This document shows positions 20,216-28,562 of a stretch of DNA of 64,000 nucleotides, in pieces (positions within the stretch are counted from its first letter, which is position 1; the number at the start of each line of letters is the position of its first letter). This DNA comes from Betaproteobacteria bacterium SCN1 (GTDB taxonomy: Bacteria; Pseudomonadota; Gammaproteobacteria; Burkholderiales; Thiobacillaceae), in the NCBI GenBank assembly GCA_008923315.1, contig WBSF01000007.1:650247-714246 (forward strand), written 5' to 3'. The notes beneath the pieces were generated by a model that worked only from the letters and a program-made list of their open reading frames with translations, ran no database searches and was not told the origin of the DNA. The position numbers and the translations under genes are program-made.

Positions 20216-21148
20216 ATGGCAGACCCGCTACAGCACAAAGGCGCCGCCAAGACCGCGCGCATTCCGATCAAGATCGTGCCGCAGGAACGCATGCGGCTGC
20301 CGCCGTGGATTCGCGCCAAGGCGCCGAACCTGCCCAACGTCGTCCGGCTGAAGGGCATTCTGCGCGAGGCGAAACTGCACACCGTGTGCGAGGAGGCCTC
20401 GTGCCCGAACCTCGGCGAATGCTTCGGCCACGGCACGGCCACCTTCATGATCCTTGGCGATCTTTGCACCCGCCGCTGTCCGTTCTGCGATGTCGGCCAC
20501 GGCACGCCGCTGCCGCCCGACGCGGACGAACCGCGTCATCTTGCCGAGACCATTGCGGCGATGGCGCTGAAATACGTGGTCATCACCAGCGTCGACCGCG
20601 ACGACCTGCGCGACGGCGGGGCGCAGCACTTCGTCGACTGCATCCGCGCGACACGCGCAGCCTCGCCGGCCACCCGCATCGAGATTCTGACACCCGATTT
20701 CCGTGGGCGGCTGGACAAGGCGCTCGCCATTCTGGGGGAGGCGCCGCCCGACGTGATGAACCACAACCTCGAAACCGTGCCGCGCCTGTACAAGGCTGCC
20801 CGGCCAGGTGCGGACTATGCGCACTCGCTGAAACTGCTGAAGGATTTCAAGGCCGCGCATCCCGGCGTGCCGACCAAGTCCGGCCTGATGCTGGGGCTGG
20901 GCGAGGAGGACGACGAGATTCTGGCGGTGATGCGCGACCTGCGCGCGCACGACGTCGAGATGCTCACGCTCGGACAGTACCTCCAGCCTTCACAGCATCA
21001 TCTGCCGGTGTTGCGCTTCGTTACCCCCGAGCGCTTTGCGCAGTTCGAGCGGGAAGCCCTGGCGATGGGGTTCACCAATGCGGCCTGCGGCCCGATGGTG
21101 CGCTCGAGCTACCACGCCGACCAGCAGGCGGCCGGCGTCGCCGCCTAG
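20216..21148 (+). CDS. lipA: Lipoyl synthase (radical SAM)
   Basis: 310 aa from ATG 20216. It inserts two sulfurs into protein-bound octanoate. The auxiliary cluster motif [12 protein letters not shown] (CX4CX5C), the radical-SAM motif CTRRCPFCD (CX3CX2C) and the C-terminal RSSYHA serine ligand are all intact. A TAAAAT at 20185-20190 could be its -10. Its TAG stop shares a CTAG palindrome with the stop of the convergent PEP-CTERM gene. Confidence 0.97.
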   Translation: MADPLQHKGAAKTARIPIKIVPQERMRLPPWIRAKAPNLPNVVRLKGILREAKLHTVCEEASCPNLGECFGHGTATFMILGDLCTRRCPFCDVGHGTPLPPDADEPRHLAETIAAMALKYVVITSVDRDDLRDGGAQHFVDCIRATRAASPATRIEILTPDFRGRLDKALAILGEAPPDVMNHNLETVPRLYKAARPGADYAHSLKLLKDFKAAHPGVPTKSGLMLGLGEEDDEILAVMRDLRAHDVEMLTLGQYLQPSQHHLPVLRFVTPERFAQFEREALAMGFTNAACGPMVRSSYHADQQAAGVAA

Positions 21149-22047
21149 TGCCCGGGCGCGCCAGCCGGGCGCCGGCGCCGGCCGGCGAACAGGGCCGCCG
21201 CGCCCAGCAGCAGGAGGCCGATCACGGACGGCTCGGGCACGGCCGCCAGTTGCCGGGTCGACGGACTGCCCGATGGCGTGCTGTCCGACAGGGTGTCGCC
21301 CGGACCGCTCGTATCCGGTAGCGTGCCGGCCGGGAGCAGCGGATCCTTGTCGAGTGACGGAGACCCGTTCCCCGGTCCGGTATCCTTTTCTTCGTCGGAT
21401 TTCTTTTGCGGCGGCGTGTCGTCCGCAAGCTTATCCGGGGTGTCCTCTTCCGCTTTCCCGCCTCCTGTTTGCGTCTGCTTTTTGCCGTCGTCCGCAGGCG
21501 CCGTGCCGGTCGGCGGCTTGGGCGTGACCAGGTCGTCCTTGCCGGCCGGTGGATGCGAAGGCATGCCGGGCCCCGCCGCTGGGGGCAGGTGCGGCGCTGC
21601 GGGGCCGCCCGGACCGGCAACGAGCGGTCCCGGGCCGGGCGGCCCGGATTTGCCGGTGCGCGGCATGGCGTAAGGGGCGCCAGAGCCCGGTACCGATCCG
21701 GCGGGCGGAACGGCCAGTTCGAACGGTGCGCCCTGCGGCAGCCCGCCCGGCGCGGTTTCATGCAGTGCGACCGGCAGGTTTCCGCCGGACGGCCCGGTGA
21801 CGATGCCGGGCGTGCCTCCGTGCGGAACCGGTGTATCCAGTCCGGGCGCCGTGTCAGGCCTGGAGCCGCGCGGATCGGTGCGCCGCGGATCGTCGAGATG
21901 TTTGCCGGCCATGATGGCGCCCAGTGCGAGCGCGGCTGTGGCGCTGCCGGCGATGATGGTGCCGGCAGGGGTCAGCAGGGCGGCGAGGAGTGTCGCGAGC
22001 AGACCGGCGCGGCGAGCGCGGCGGCGGGAAACGGTGCGATTGGACAT
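21145..22047 (-). CDS. PEP-CTERM sorting-signal protein, Pro/Gly-rich
   Basis: 300 aa. The C-terminus is a textbook PEP-CTERM signal: Val270-Pro-Glu-Pro273, a hydrophobic helix (about 274-289), a four-Arg cluster and a 7-residue tail. This predicts recognition and cleavage by the exosortase A encoded at 35512-37047. The N-terminus has an Arg-rich segment and a hydrophobic stretch (about 15-47). The middle (50-265) is low complexity, rich in Pro, Gly and Thr, then charged with Asp/Glu/Lys, has no Cys and is probably disordered; it could be a glycosylated matrix protein. A strong sigma-54 promoter lies just upstream. Tail-to-tail 4-nt overlap with lipA. Confidence 0.93.
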   Translation of the reverse strand: MSNRTVSRRRARRAGLLATLLAALLTPAGTIIAGSATAALALGAIMAGKHLDDPRRTDPRGSRPDTAPGLDTPVPHGGTPGIVTGPSGGNLPVALHETAPGGLPQGAPFELAVPPAGSVPGSGAPYAMPRTGKSGPPGPGPLVAGPGGPAAPHLPPAAGPGMPSHPPAGKDDLVTPKPPTGTAPADDGKKQTQTGGGKAEEDTPDKLADDTPPQKKSDEEKDTGPGNGSPSLDKDPLLPAGTLPDTSGPGDTLSDSTPSGSPSTRQLAAVPEPSVIGLLLLGAAALFAGRRRRPAGAPGH

Positions 22048-22082
22048 GGAGGCAGTCCTGGTTATCGTGTTGGCGGAATGCT

Positions 22083-22098
22083 CGCAACATCCGTTCCA
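22083..22098 (-). promoter_or_regulatory. Sigma-54 (-24/-12) promoter of the PEP-CTERM gene
   Basis: On the minus strand the sequence reads TGGAACGGATGTTGCG, which matches the sigma-54 consensus TGGCACG-N4-TTGCW at 10 of 12 positions, with the invariant GG and GC exactly 10 nt apart. The predicted transcription start is about 25 nt before the ATG at 22047. Sigma-54 control of PEP-CTERM genes through PrsK/PrsR is established in Zoogloea-type bacteria. Confidence 0.8.
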
Positions 22099-22140
22099 GG
22101 CGGCTGTGTGGCCCCAGGCCAGTCTTCATGCGGGGGGTGG

Positions 22141-22195
22141 CGCGTCGGGGGACGCGAAGGTGTCCGTCCGGCGACGCGGCTGACGAATCTTCGTC
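22141..22195 (-). repeat. Two short dyads upstream of the sigma-54 promoter
   Basis: The 149-bp gap between the permease stop and the PEP-CTERM ATG holds two inverted repeats: CGCGTC/GACGCG (22141-22146, 22151-22156) and GACGAA/TTCGTC (22182-22187, 22190-22195). The second is centred about 92 bp upstream of the -24 element, a normal distance for an enhancer-binding protein, but could equally be a weak terminator of the ABC operon. Confidence 0.35.
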
Positions 22196-22196
22196 G

Positions 22197-22973
22197 TTAT
22201 TTCAGCAGCCGTCGCCGGGTCAGCGACAGGGCAACGGCATACCCTGCACCGCCATAGGCCAGCAGGGCGCCGATGTGCAGCGGAACGGCGTCGGGCAGCG
22301 TGCCGACGACCAGCGGACGCGCCAGTTCCACGGCGTGGGTGAGCGGCAGCCAGGCCGAGATGGCCTGCAGCAGCGGCGGCAATTGCGACACCGGGAAGAA
22401 CACGCCGCACAGCAGCACCATGGGCGTGATCGCGAGGGTGAAGTAGTAGAGGAAGAAATCGTAGCTGGGCGAGAGGGCGTTCATCACCAGGCCCAGGCCG
22501 CCGAAGCAGAAGCCGACCAGGGCGACGACGGGGATGATGGCGAGCGTGAGCCAGAAATTGCCGTACAGCCCCAACCCCCAGATGACGGCGAGAATCGCCA
22601 GCCCCGACAGCAGGCTTTTCGACACAGCCCAGATCAGCTCGCCGAACAGGACGTCGTCGAGCGTCATCGGCGCATTGAGGATGGCATCCCAGGTGCGCTG
22701 CACATGCATGCGCGAGAAGCTTGAATACAGCACCTCGAAAGTCGCGGCGTTCATCGTGCTGTAGGCCACGGTGCCGGCGGCAAGAAACGTGATGTAGGAC
22801 ATGCCGCCCACCTCGGGCAGCAGACTGCCCAGTCCATAGCCCAGTCCAAGCATGTAGAGCATCGGATCGGCCAGGTTGCCCAGGATGGACGGGATGGCGA
22901 GCTTCTTCCATACCATGTAGTTGCGCTGCCATACCGGCACGAAGCGCCAGGACAGGCGTGGCAACCTAATCAC
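22197..22973 (-). CDS. ABC-2 type transporter permease (NodJ-like)
   Basis: 258 aa with about six membrane helices. The ABC-2 signature region is near residues 145-170 ([24 protein letters not shown]), and [22 protein letters not shown] is the typical NodJ/DrrB C-terminal block. It should form an exporter with the ATPase encoded just upstream (8-nt overlap). The substrate is unknown; NodIJ export lipo-oligosaccharides, and the neighbourhood makes a glycolipid possible. An open frame at 22126-22932 is a shadow. Confidence 0.88.
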   Translation of the reverse strand: MIRLPRLSWRFVPVWQRNYMVWKKLAIPSILGNLADPMLYMLGLGYGLGSLLPEVGGMSYITFLAAGTVAYSTMNAATFEVLYSSFSRMHVQRTWDAILNAPMTLDDVLFGELIWAVSKSLLSGLAILAVIWGLGLYGNFWLTLAIIPVVALVGFCFGGLGLVMNALSPSYDFFLYYFTLAITPMVLLCGVFFPVSQLPPLLQAISAWLPLTHAVELARPLVVGTLPDAVPLHIGALLAYGGAGYAVALSLTRRRLLK

Positions 22974-23871
22974 GCAGATCCCTCCCGGTGAGCTTGAGGA
23001 ACACGTCCTCCAGATTGGACGGACGGTGCAGGTAGCGCAGCGCAGGCGCTTGCTTCAGGGCATCGATCACGCACGGGGCATCGCCGGTGTAGCAGAAGAG
23101 GGTTTCGCCGACGGTTTCGAAGCGCTGGCAGACCGTCCCGGCGCGGTCGCGCGTCCAGGCGTCCAGCCCTTCGCCGTAGATCTCGACCACGGCCGGTTCG
23201 ATGTGCGATTCGATCAGCGCGCGCGGCGCGCCTTCGACGACGATGCGGCCGCGGTCGAGGATGGCGAGCCGGTCGGCCAGGCGCTCGGCTTCGTCCATGA
23301 AGTGCGTAGTCAGCACGATGGTCTTGCCGGCCGCGATGAGCCGGCGCAGGCCCTGCCAGATGAGGTGGCGCGCCTGCGGGTCCAGGCCGGTGGTCGGCTC
23401 GTCGAGAAACAGGATGTCGGGGTCGTGCACCAGCGCGCGCGCCAGCGTGAGCCGTCGTTTCATGCCGCCGGACAGCTGCACGATGCGCGCGTCGGCCTTG
23501 TGCGCGAGCCCGGCAAAATCGAGCAGCTCGGGTACGCGCGCCGCGATCTCGGCTTTCGTCATGCCGAAGTAGCGGCCGTAGGCGAGCAGGTTCTCGCGCA
23601 CCGAGAAATCCGGATCGAGGTTGTCCATCTGCGGGACTACGCCGACCTTCATGCGCGCTTCCCGCGCGTGCGCCGGCACCGGGATGCCAGCCAGTTCGAT
23701 GGTGCCGGCGTCCGGTTCGACGAGGCCCAGCAGCAGTCGCAGCGTCGTCGTCTTGCCGGCGCCGTTCGGACCGAGCAGGCCGAAGCATTCGCCCCGCCGG
23801 ACCCGGAGGTCGATGCCGCGCACCACTTCGGTGTCGCCGTAGCGTTTGCAGAGGCCGGCGACCTTCAGCAT
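22966..23871 (-). CDS. ABC transporter ATP-binding protein (NodI/DrrA-like)
   Basis: 301 aa. Walker [18 protein letters not shown] (about 34-50), signature [18 protein letters not shown] (about 133-150), Walker [14 protein letters not shown] and the switch His in [16 protein letters not shown]-terminal extension of about 90 residues is typical of NodI/DrrA exporters. It overlaps the hydrolase gene upstream by 7 nt and the permease downstream by 8 nt. Confidence 0.93.
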   Translation of the reverse strand: MLKVAGLCKRYGDTEVVRGIDLRVRRGECFGLLGPNGAGKTTTLRLLLGLVEPDAGTIELAGIPVPAHAREARMKVGVVPQMDNLDPDFSVRENLLAYGRYFGMTKAEIAARVPELLDFAGLAHKADARIVQLSGGMKRRLTLARALVHDPDILFLDEPTTGLDPQARHLIWQGLRRLIAAGKTIVLTTHFMDEAERLADRLAILDRGRIVVEGAPRALIESHIEPAVVEIYGEGLDAWTRDRAGTVCQRFETVGETLFCYTGDAPCVIDALKQAPALRYLHRPSNLEDVFLKLTGRDLRD

Positions 23872-24467
23872 GAACAGGCATCCTCGAAGGCCTGTTTCAG
23901 TTCCTTCAGCTTGCCGTGGAAGAAATGGCCCGCATCGGGAATGACCCGGGTGGCGATGCCCTGCTGTTGTGCCCAGTGCTGGATCGCAACAGGCGGGATC
24001 AGCTCGTCGGCGTCGCCGAAGATGACGACCGTGTCTTCCGGCACGGGGTCGAATTCGTACATCGTGACGGCCGGCGCGACCAGAATCAGGCGGCGTGCGT
24101 CGACGCGCTGGCGCAGCCGGTGCTGGACGAAGGCGCCGAAGGAAAAGCCGGCCAGCGCCCAGGGCAGGCCGGGGTAGCTGTTCTCGACGAAACGCACGAC
24201 GGCCTCCAGGTCGTCGGTTTCGCCGTCGCCGGCGTCGAACGCCCCGTCGCTCATGCCCACGCCGCGGAAATTCGGCCGCACGCTGATCCAGCCCGCTTCG
24301 TTGGCCGCCTTCGCGAGCGTCGTCACCACCTTGTTGTCGAGGCTGCCGCCATGCAGGGGGTGCGGGTGTGCGACCAGCAGCAGGCCGCGGCGCTCGGTCT
24401 CGGGGTCGTCGATTACGGTTTCCAGTCTGCCGGCGGGAACCGGGATGCGCAGTTTGTAGCGTTTCAT
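23865..24467 (-). CDS. Small alpha/beta hydrolase
   Basis: 200 aa, compact alpha/beta hydrolase without signal peptide. The nucleophile elbow is GFSFG (Ser near residue 108), the acid is in [10 protein letters not shown] and the His is in [10 protein letters not shown] near the C-terminus, so a Ser-Asp-His triad is complete. [15 protein letters not shown] near residues 34-48 marks the family of small proteobacterial hydrolases (COG2945-like). Substrate unknown. Co-transcribed with the ABC pair. Confidence 0.85.
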   Translation of the reverse strand: MKRYKLRIPVPAGRLETVIDDPETERRGLLLVAHPHPLHGGSLDNKVVTTLAKAANEAGWISVRPNFRGVGMSDGAFDAGDGETDDLEAVVRFVENSYPGLPWALAGFSFGAFVQHRLRQRVDARRLILVAPAVTMYEFDPVPEDTVVIFGDADELIPPVAIQHWAQQQGIATRVIPDAGHFFHGKLKELKQAFEDACSC

Positions 24468-24489
24468 CGGGGCGTCGCGCGCGGCCGGT

Positions 24490-24807
24490 TCATTTCAGCC
24501 GCAGGCGTTCGACGATCCGACCCTGTTTGAGATGCTGTTCGAAGATTTCGTCGACGTCGGTCTCGTCCACGTAGGTGTACCAGACCCCTTCGGGGTAGAC
24601 GACGAGCAGCGGGCCCTCGTCGCAGCGGTCCATGCAGCCGGCGCTGTTGATGCGGCACTTGCCTTCGCCGTTCAGGCCAGCCTGCTTGACCTTTTTTTTC
24701 AGGTAGTCGCGCATGCGCTGGCCGCCGGCGTCGCCGCAGCACTTGGCGCCGTCGTCGCGCTGGTTGGTGCAGAAAAAGACGTGGTGCTTGAAATGCGGAT
24801 CAGTCAT
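24490..24807 (-). CDS. Thioredoxin-like [2Fe-2S] ferredoxin
   Basis: 105 aa from ATG 24807. Begins HHVFFCTNQRDDGAKCCGD and has a second Cys pair in NSAGCMDRCDEGPLLVVYP, the pattern of thioredoxin-fold [2Fe-2S] ferredoxins (Shethna/NuoE-like). C-terminal IFEQHLKQGRIVERLRL is also typical. Small cytoplasmic electron carrier, partner unknown. Overlaps the MazG-like gene by 8 nt and ends 22 nt before the hydrolase. Confidence 0.88.
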   Translation of the reverse strand: MTDPHFKHHVFFCTNQRDDGAKCCGDAGGQRMRDYLKKKVKQAGLNGEGKCRINSAGCMDRCDEGPLLVVYPEGVWYTYVDETDVDEIFEQHLKQGRIVERLRLK

Positions 24808-25174
24808 CCTGGGGCAGTTCCGAATATTTGAGGGCGTTGCCGCGGGCCTTGTCGACCGGGTATTTGCGGGCGTTGATCGCCAGTTTGTGCGCGGCGGCAT
24901 CGAGCAGATCGATGTCCAGCAGATCGGCCAGCCGGGTCAGGTAGATCAGTACGTCGGCGATTTCCTGGCGAACCGCCTCGCGCTGCGCCGGATTCAAGTT
25001 CTGGCTCTGTTCCGGCGTTAACCACTGGAAGGGTTCCTGCAGTTCGGCGGCCTCCACGGTCAGCGCCATCGCCAGATTCTTGGGCGTATGGTAGCGCGTC
25101 CAGTCGCGCGCTTCGGCAAACGCGCGGATGCGTTCGCGCAGCGTGTCGAGGGTGTCGATGTCGGGAGGAAGCAT
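24800..25174 (-). CDS. MazG-like nucleotide pyrophosphohydrolase (dCTPase-type)
   Basis: 124 aa, all-alpha NTP pyrophosphatase. The metal-binding pattern is visible as EAAELQE (about residues 41-47) and EIADVLIYLTRLAD (about 71-84). Similar proteins hydrolyse dCTP or modified dNTPs to monophosphates. First gene of a five-gene minus-strand operon and divergent from the exopolysaccharide locus. Confidence 0.9.
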   Translation of the reverse strand: MLPPDIDTLDTLRERIRAFAEARDWTRYHTPKNLAMALTVEAAELQEPFQWLTPEQSQNLNPAQREAVRQEIADVLIYLTRLADLLDIDLLDAAAHKLAINARKYPVDKARGNALKYSELPQDD

Positions 25175-25197
25175 GGGCGGGATGATACCGTGTGCGC

Positions 25198-25233
25198 CGT
25201 CGGTCTTACGACGCCCCTGTCGAAAAACCGACG
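25198..25233. promoter_or_regulatory. 36-bp imperfect palindrome, candidate activator (enhancer) site
   Basis: The arms are CGTCGGTCTTACGAC (25198-25212) and, on the other strand, CGTCGGTTTTTCGAC (25219-25233): 13 of 15 positions match, with a 6-nt spacer. The centre is about 82 bp upstream of the -24 element at 25297. That spacing fits an NtrC-type activator such as PrsR, which is inference. Confidence 0.5.
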
Positions 25234-25295
25234 CCGGGGTGGAGGCCGGTGGATCGCCAGGCCTTGTTTGGCGCGGAGCTGTTCCCCGAATGCGC

Positions 25296-25311
25296 TGGTC
25301 TGGGGTTTGCT
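25296..25311 (+). promoter_or_regulatory. Candidate sigma-54 promoter of the XrtA exopolysaccharide locus
   Basis: TGGTCTGGGGTTTGCT matches 9 of 12 consensus positions, with a perfect -12 half (TTGCT) and the invariant GG and GC at the correct 10-nt spacing. It lies 84 nt before the first ATG of the locus (25395). A CATAAT at 25354-25359 could be a sigma-70 -10, but it has no partner at correct spacing. The whole 220-bp gap holds no convincing gene. Confidence 0.5.
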
Positions 25312-25394
25312 TGCAATTCCGGGCGCTTCAAACGGATTTGGAATCCGCTCTGGCATAATGGCCCGCGGATCAACAGTACTCAGGGAGGGTGGAC

Positions 25395-26018
25395 ATGTTT
25401 ACCATCAATACGCATTTCGCGCGCGTCGCCTTGGTGGCGTCGATCGCCGCGCTGGCGGGGTGTTCCGGCACGCCGACCTATCCACCCGCCCCGGCGCAGA
25501 TGGCCGATTACGATTGGAACTATCTGATCGGCCCGGGCGATTCGGTCAATGTCTTCGTATGGCGCAACCCCGAGGTCTCGGGCTCCTTCCCGGTGCGGCC
25601 CGACGGCAAGATGACCATGAATCTCGTCGAGGACATCCAGGCTTCCGGCAAGACGCCGACCCAGCTCGCGCGTGACATCGAAAAAGCGCTGTCCAAATAC
25701 ATTCAGGAACCCATCGTCACGGTGATCGTCGCCGGCGGTATCGGGCCCTTCGATCAGCAGATCCGTGTGGTCGGCGAGGCCGCCAAGCCGCAGGCGCTGA
25801 ACTATCGCGAACACATGAGCCTGATCGACCTGATGATCCAGGTCGGCGGCCTGACCGATTTCGCGGCGGGCAACAAGGCCTACATCCTGCGGACGGTCGA
25901 CGGCAAGCAGCAGCGTCTCGGCGTGCGTCTGGAAGACCTGCTCAAGGGCGGCGACATCTCGGCCAACGTCGATATGCGTCCCGGCGACGTGCTGGTCGTG
26001 CCCGAGAGCCTGTTCTGA
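25395..26018 (+). CDS. XrtA-associated polysaccharide export outer-membrane lipoprotein (Wza/EpsE-like)
   Basis: 207 aa from ATG 25395, preceded by GGGAGG 6 nt upstream; a GTG at 25389 is less likely. Lipoprotein signal with lipobox LAGC (Cys near residue 23). The poly_export domain follows: IGPGDSVNVFVWRNPEVSGSF, FPVRPDGKM and then a SLBB-like repeat with VVGEAAKPQALNYR and DMRPGDVLVVPES. It should form the outer-membrane part of the export channel. First gene of the locus. Confidence 0.93.
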   Translation: MFTINTHFARVALVASIAALAGCSGTPTYPPAPAQMADYDWNYLIGPGDSVNVFVWRNPEVSGSFPVRPDGKMTMNLVEDIQASGKTPTQLARDIEKALSKYIQEPIVTVIVAGGIGPFDQQIRVVGEAAKPQALNYREHMSLIDLMIQVGGLTDFAAGNKAYILRTVDGKQQRLGVRLEDLLKGGDISANVDMRPGDVLVVPESLF

Positions 26019-26064
26019 TACCCCTGCGCGCCGTTCGCGGCGCGCTTCTTGATGGACCGCCCGT

Positions 26065-27603
26065 ATGGATCTGCTGCTGCAACAAATTCTCGGATACGCG
26101 AAAGCCGCATGGCGCCGCCGCTGGTGGGGCGTGGCCGTAGCGTGGCTGATCTGTATCGTCGGCTGGACCTGGGTGATGATCATTCCTGACCGTTACCAGG
26201 CGTCTGCACGGGTCTACGTCGACACCCAGACCCTGCTCAAGCCGCTATTGTCCGGACTGGCCGCCGAACCCAATGTCGAGCAGCAGATCAAGCTGATGAC
26301 GCGCCAGCTCGTCAGCCGGCCCACGCTGGAAAAGGTCGCTCGCATGACCGATCTGGACGTGAAGGCCAAAACCCCCGAGCAGACCGAAAAAATGCTGAAC
26401 GAACTGGCGGCGAAAATCTCCATCGCCGACGCCGGCCGCGAAAACCTCTACACCATCAGCTATCAGGATGCGAATGGCGATCTGGCCAAGAAGGTCGTGC
26501 AGTCCCTGCTGACCATCTTCGTTGAAAGCAGTCTCGGCAAGACCCGGCAGGACATTTCCAGTTCGCAGCGTTTCATCGAGGAGCAGTTGCAGCAATACCA
26601 GCAGAAGCTCACCGACTCGGAGAACGCGCTCAAGGAATTCAAGCAGAAGCACATTGGCATGATGCCCGGCCAGGGCGGCGACTATTACGCCAAGCTGGCG
26701 GAAACCAGCGGGCTGATGCGGCAGGCCCAGCTCGACCAGCAGGAGGCGATCAACCGCCGCAACCAGTTGAAGCGGCAGCTCTCGGACGAAGAGCCCGAGC
26801 TGAGTGCGGCTGCGGCGGCGGTCAGCACCAACACCGAGATCGACGGCCGGATTCAGGCCCTGCAAAAGCAGATGGATCAGCTGCGCCTGCAGTACACCGA
26901 TCTGCATCCGGACATCCAGGCGACCAAGCGTCTGATCGACCGGCTCGAGGAGCAGAAGAAGATCGAGCTGGCGGCACAGAAGAAGGCCGATCCGGCCGGA
27001 GCCAGGATCCAGAACCCCGTCTACCAGCAGCTCACCATCGCCATCGCCGAGGCCGACGCCACCGTCGCGTCGCTGAATGCGCGCGTGGCCGAGTACCAGC
27101 GCCGCTATGGCGATCTGCGCAATGCCTCCAACATGATCCCGCAGGTCGAGCAGGAATACACCCAGCTCATGCGCGATTACGACGTATACCGCCAGAACTA
27201 CGACGCGCTGCTGAAGCGCCGGGAATCGGTCACCATGTCGGGCGAAGTCGAGAGCAAGACCGACACCGTCGACTTCCGCGTGATCGACCCGCCCTTCGTG
27301 CCGAGCCAGCCCGCCTGGCCCAATCGCCCGCTGCTGCTTTCGCTCGTGACGCTGGCCGGTCTCGGCGCGGGCATTGCAGTGGCTTTCCTGCTGAGCCAGC
27401 TGCGCCGTACCGTCACCGACCGCCGTGCCTTGCGTGAGCTCACGGGCCTGCCCCTGCTGGGTGCGGTTTCCCGGGTCGAGACCGACGAGACCAAGCGCCG
27501 CAAGCGCAAGGGCCTGCTGACGTATCTGGCCGCCCTGGGCAGCCTGATCGCCGCATACGGCGGCGTGATGGTCGTGCAGCTGATCATGTCGCGCGCCGGA
27601 TAG
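26065..27603 (+). CDS. XrtA-associated polysaccharide chain-length determinant (Wzz/GNVR type)
   Basis: 512 aa. Wzz N-terminal region with membrane helix (about 24-42), then a long periplasmic coiled-coil arm (residues 140-360, rich in Gln/Leu/Glu), the Pro-rich VIDPPFVPSQPAWPNRPLLL that precedes the second helix, and a third C-terminal hydrophobic helix. It controls chain length and works with the separate tyrosine kinase encoded 8 nt downstream, as in other XrtA loci (TIGR03007-like). Confidence 0.93.
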   Translation: MDLLLQQILGYAKAAWRRRWWGVAVAWLICIVGWTWVMIIPDRYQASARVYVDTQTLLKPLLSGLAAEPNVEQQIKLMTRQLVSRPTLEKVARMTDLDVKAKTPEQTEKMLNELAAKISIADAGRENLYTISYQDANGDLAKKVVQSLLTIFVESSLGKTRQDISSSQRFIEEQLQQYQQKLTDSENALKEFKQKHIGMMPGQGGDYYAKLAETSGLMRQAQLDQQEAINRRNQLKRQLSDEEPELSAAAAAVSTNTEIDGRIQALQKQMDQLRLQYTDLHPDIQATKRLIDRLEEQKKIELAAQKKADPAGARIQNPVYQQLTIAIAEADATVASLNARVAEYQRRYGDLRNASNMIPQVEQEYTQLMRDYDVYRQNYDALLKRRESVTMSGEVESKTDTVDFRVIDPPFVPSQPAWPNRPLLLSLVTLAGLGAGIAVAFLLSQLRRTVTDRRALRELTGLPLLGAVSRVETDETKRRKRKGLLTYLAALGSLIAAYGGVMVVQLIMSRAG

Positions 27604-27611
27604 GAGACCCC

Positions 27612-28562
27612 ATGAGCATTATCGAAAAAGCGGCAGGCAAGATCGGCACCGGTGCGCCGCGCCCGCCCGCTGGCGGAACCGGCCAGCCGCAGCAGGACGC
27701 CAGCATGATCGAGAACGCGCTCGCCAAGCAGCGCGAGAAAGCCGCGGCGCCGCTCGTCGCGACGCCGGTCGAGCCGGTGCGCGAAGTCCGGCTGGAGGAC
27801 GAAACCCGCTCCCGGGACGAAGGCAGCAGCCAGTTCCAGTCGATCAATCTGGCGCGTCTGCACCGCATGGGCGTCGTCGCGCCGGACGCCGAGAAAAGCC
27901 AGATCGCAGAAGAGTTCCGCATCATCAAGCGGCCGCTCATCGCGAACGCGTTCGGCCAGGGCGCGGCCCGGGTCAGGAACGGCAACCTCATCATGGTCAC
28001 CAGTTCGCTGCCCGGTGAAGGCAAGAGCTTCTGCGCGATCAATCTCGCCATCTCGATGGCGATGGAAATGGATCGCACGGTGCTCCTGATCGATGCCGAC
28101 GTCGCCAAGCCGCGCGTGCCGGAATACCTCGGCATCCACGCCGACAAGGGGCTGCTGGATGTGCTGCAGGACAAGGATCTCAAACTGTCCGACGTACTGA
28201 TCAAGACCGATATCGCCAAGCTCACAGTGCTGCCGGCGGGACGCACCTACAAGCGTGCAACCGAGCTTCTGGCCAGCGCAGCGATGACGCGGCTGGTCGA
28301 AGATATCGGGAATCGCTATCCAGACCGTATAATCCTGTTCGATTCCCCGCCGCTTCTGGCCACCAGCGAATCAAGCGTGCTGGCGACGCACATGGGCCAG
28401 ATCGTGATGGTGGTCGAAGCCGAGAAAACCTCGCAGGAGGCTGTGCGCGAAGCACTCTCCCACATCCAGTCCTGCGAAGTGGTGGGCATGTTGCTGAACA
28501 AGACCACGCCAACCCCGGGTGCGGATTACTACTATGGCTACTATGGCAGTTACGGCAAGTAA
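27612..28562 (+). CDS. XrtA-associated tyrosine autokinase (BY-kinase)
   Basis: 316 aa cytoplasmic BY-kinase. Walker A SSLPGEGKSFCAINLA (about 136-151), Walker A' VLLIDADVAKP (about 157-167) and Walker B IILFDSPPLL (about 238-247). The C-terminus ends in a Tyr-rich tail (YYYGYYGSYGK), the autophosphorylation cluster that regulates polymerisation and export. It is a free kinase paired with the preceding Wzz-like protein (TIGR03018-like). Confidence 0.93.
   Translation: MSIIEKAAGKIGTGAPRPPAGGTGQPQQDASMIENALAKQREKAAAPLVATPVEPVREVRLEDETRSRDEGSSQFQSINLARLHRMGVVAPDAEKSQIAEEFRIIKRPLIANAFGQGAARVRNGNLIMVTSSLPGEGKSFCAINLAISMAMEMDRTVLLIDADVAKPRVPEYLGIHADKGLLDVLQDKDLKLSDVLIKTDIAKLTVLPAGRTYKRATELLASAAMTRLVEDIGNRYPDRIILFDSPPLLATSESSVLATHMGQIVMVVEAEKTSQEAVREALSHIQSCEVVGMLLNKTTPTPGADYYYGYYGSYGK

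Noticed and set aside
25354-25359. CATAAT as a sigma-70 -10 for the exopolysaccharide locus
   Set aside because: No -35 hexamer at 16-18 bp; the nearby sigma-54 element has better support.
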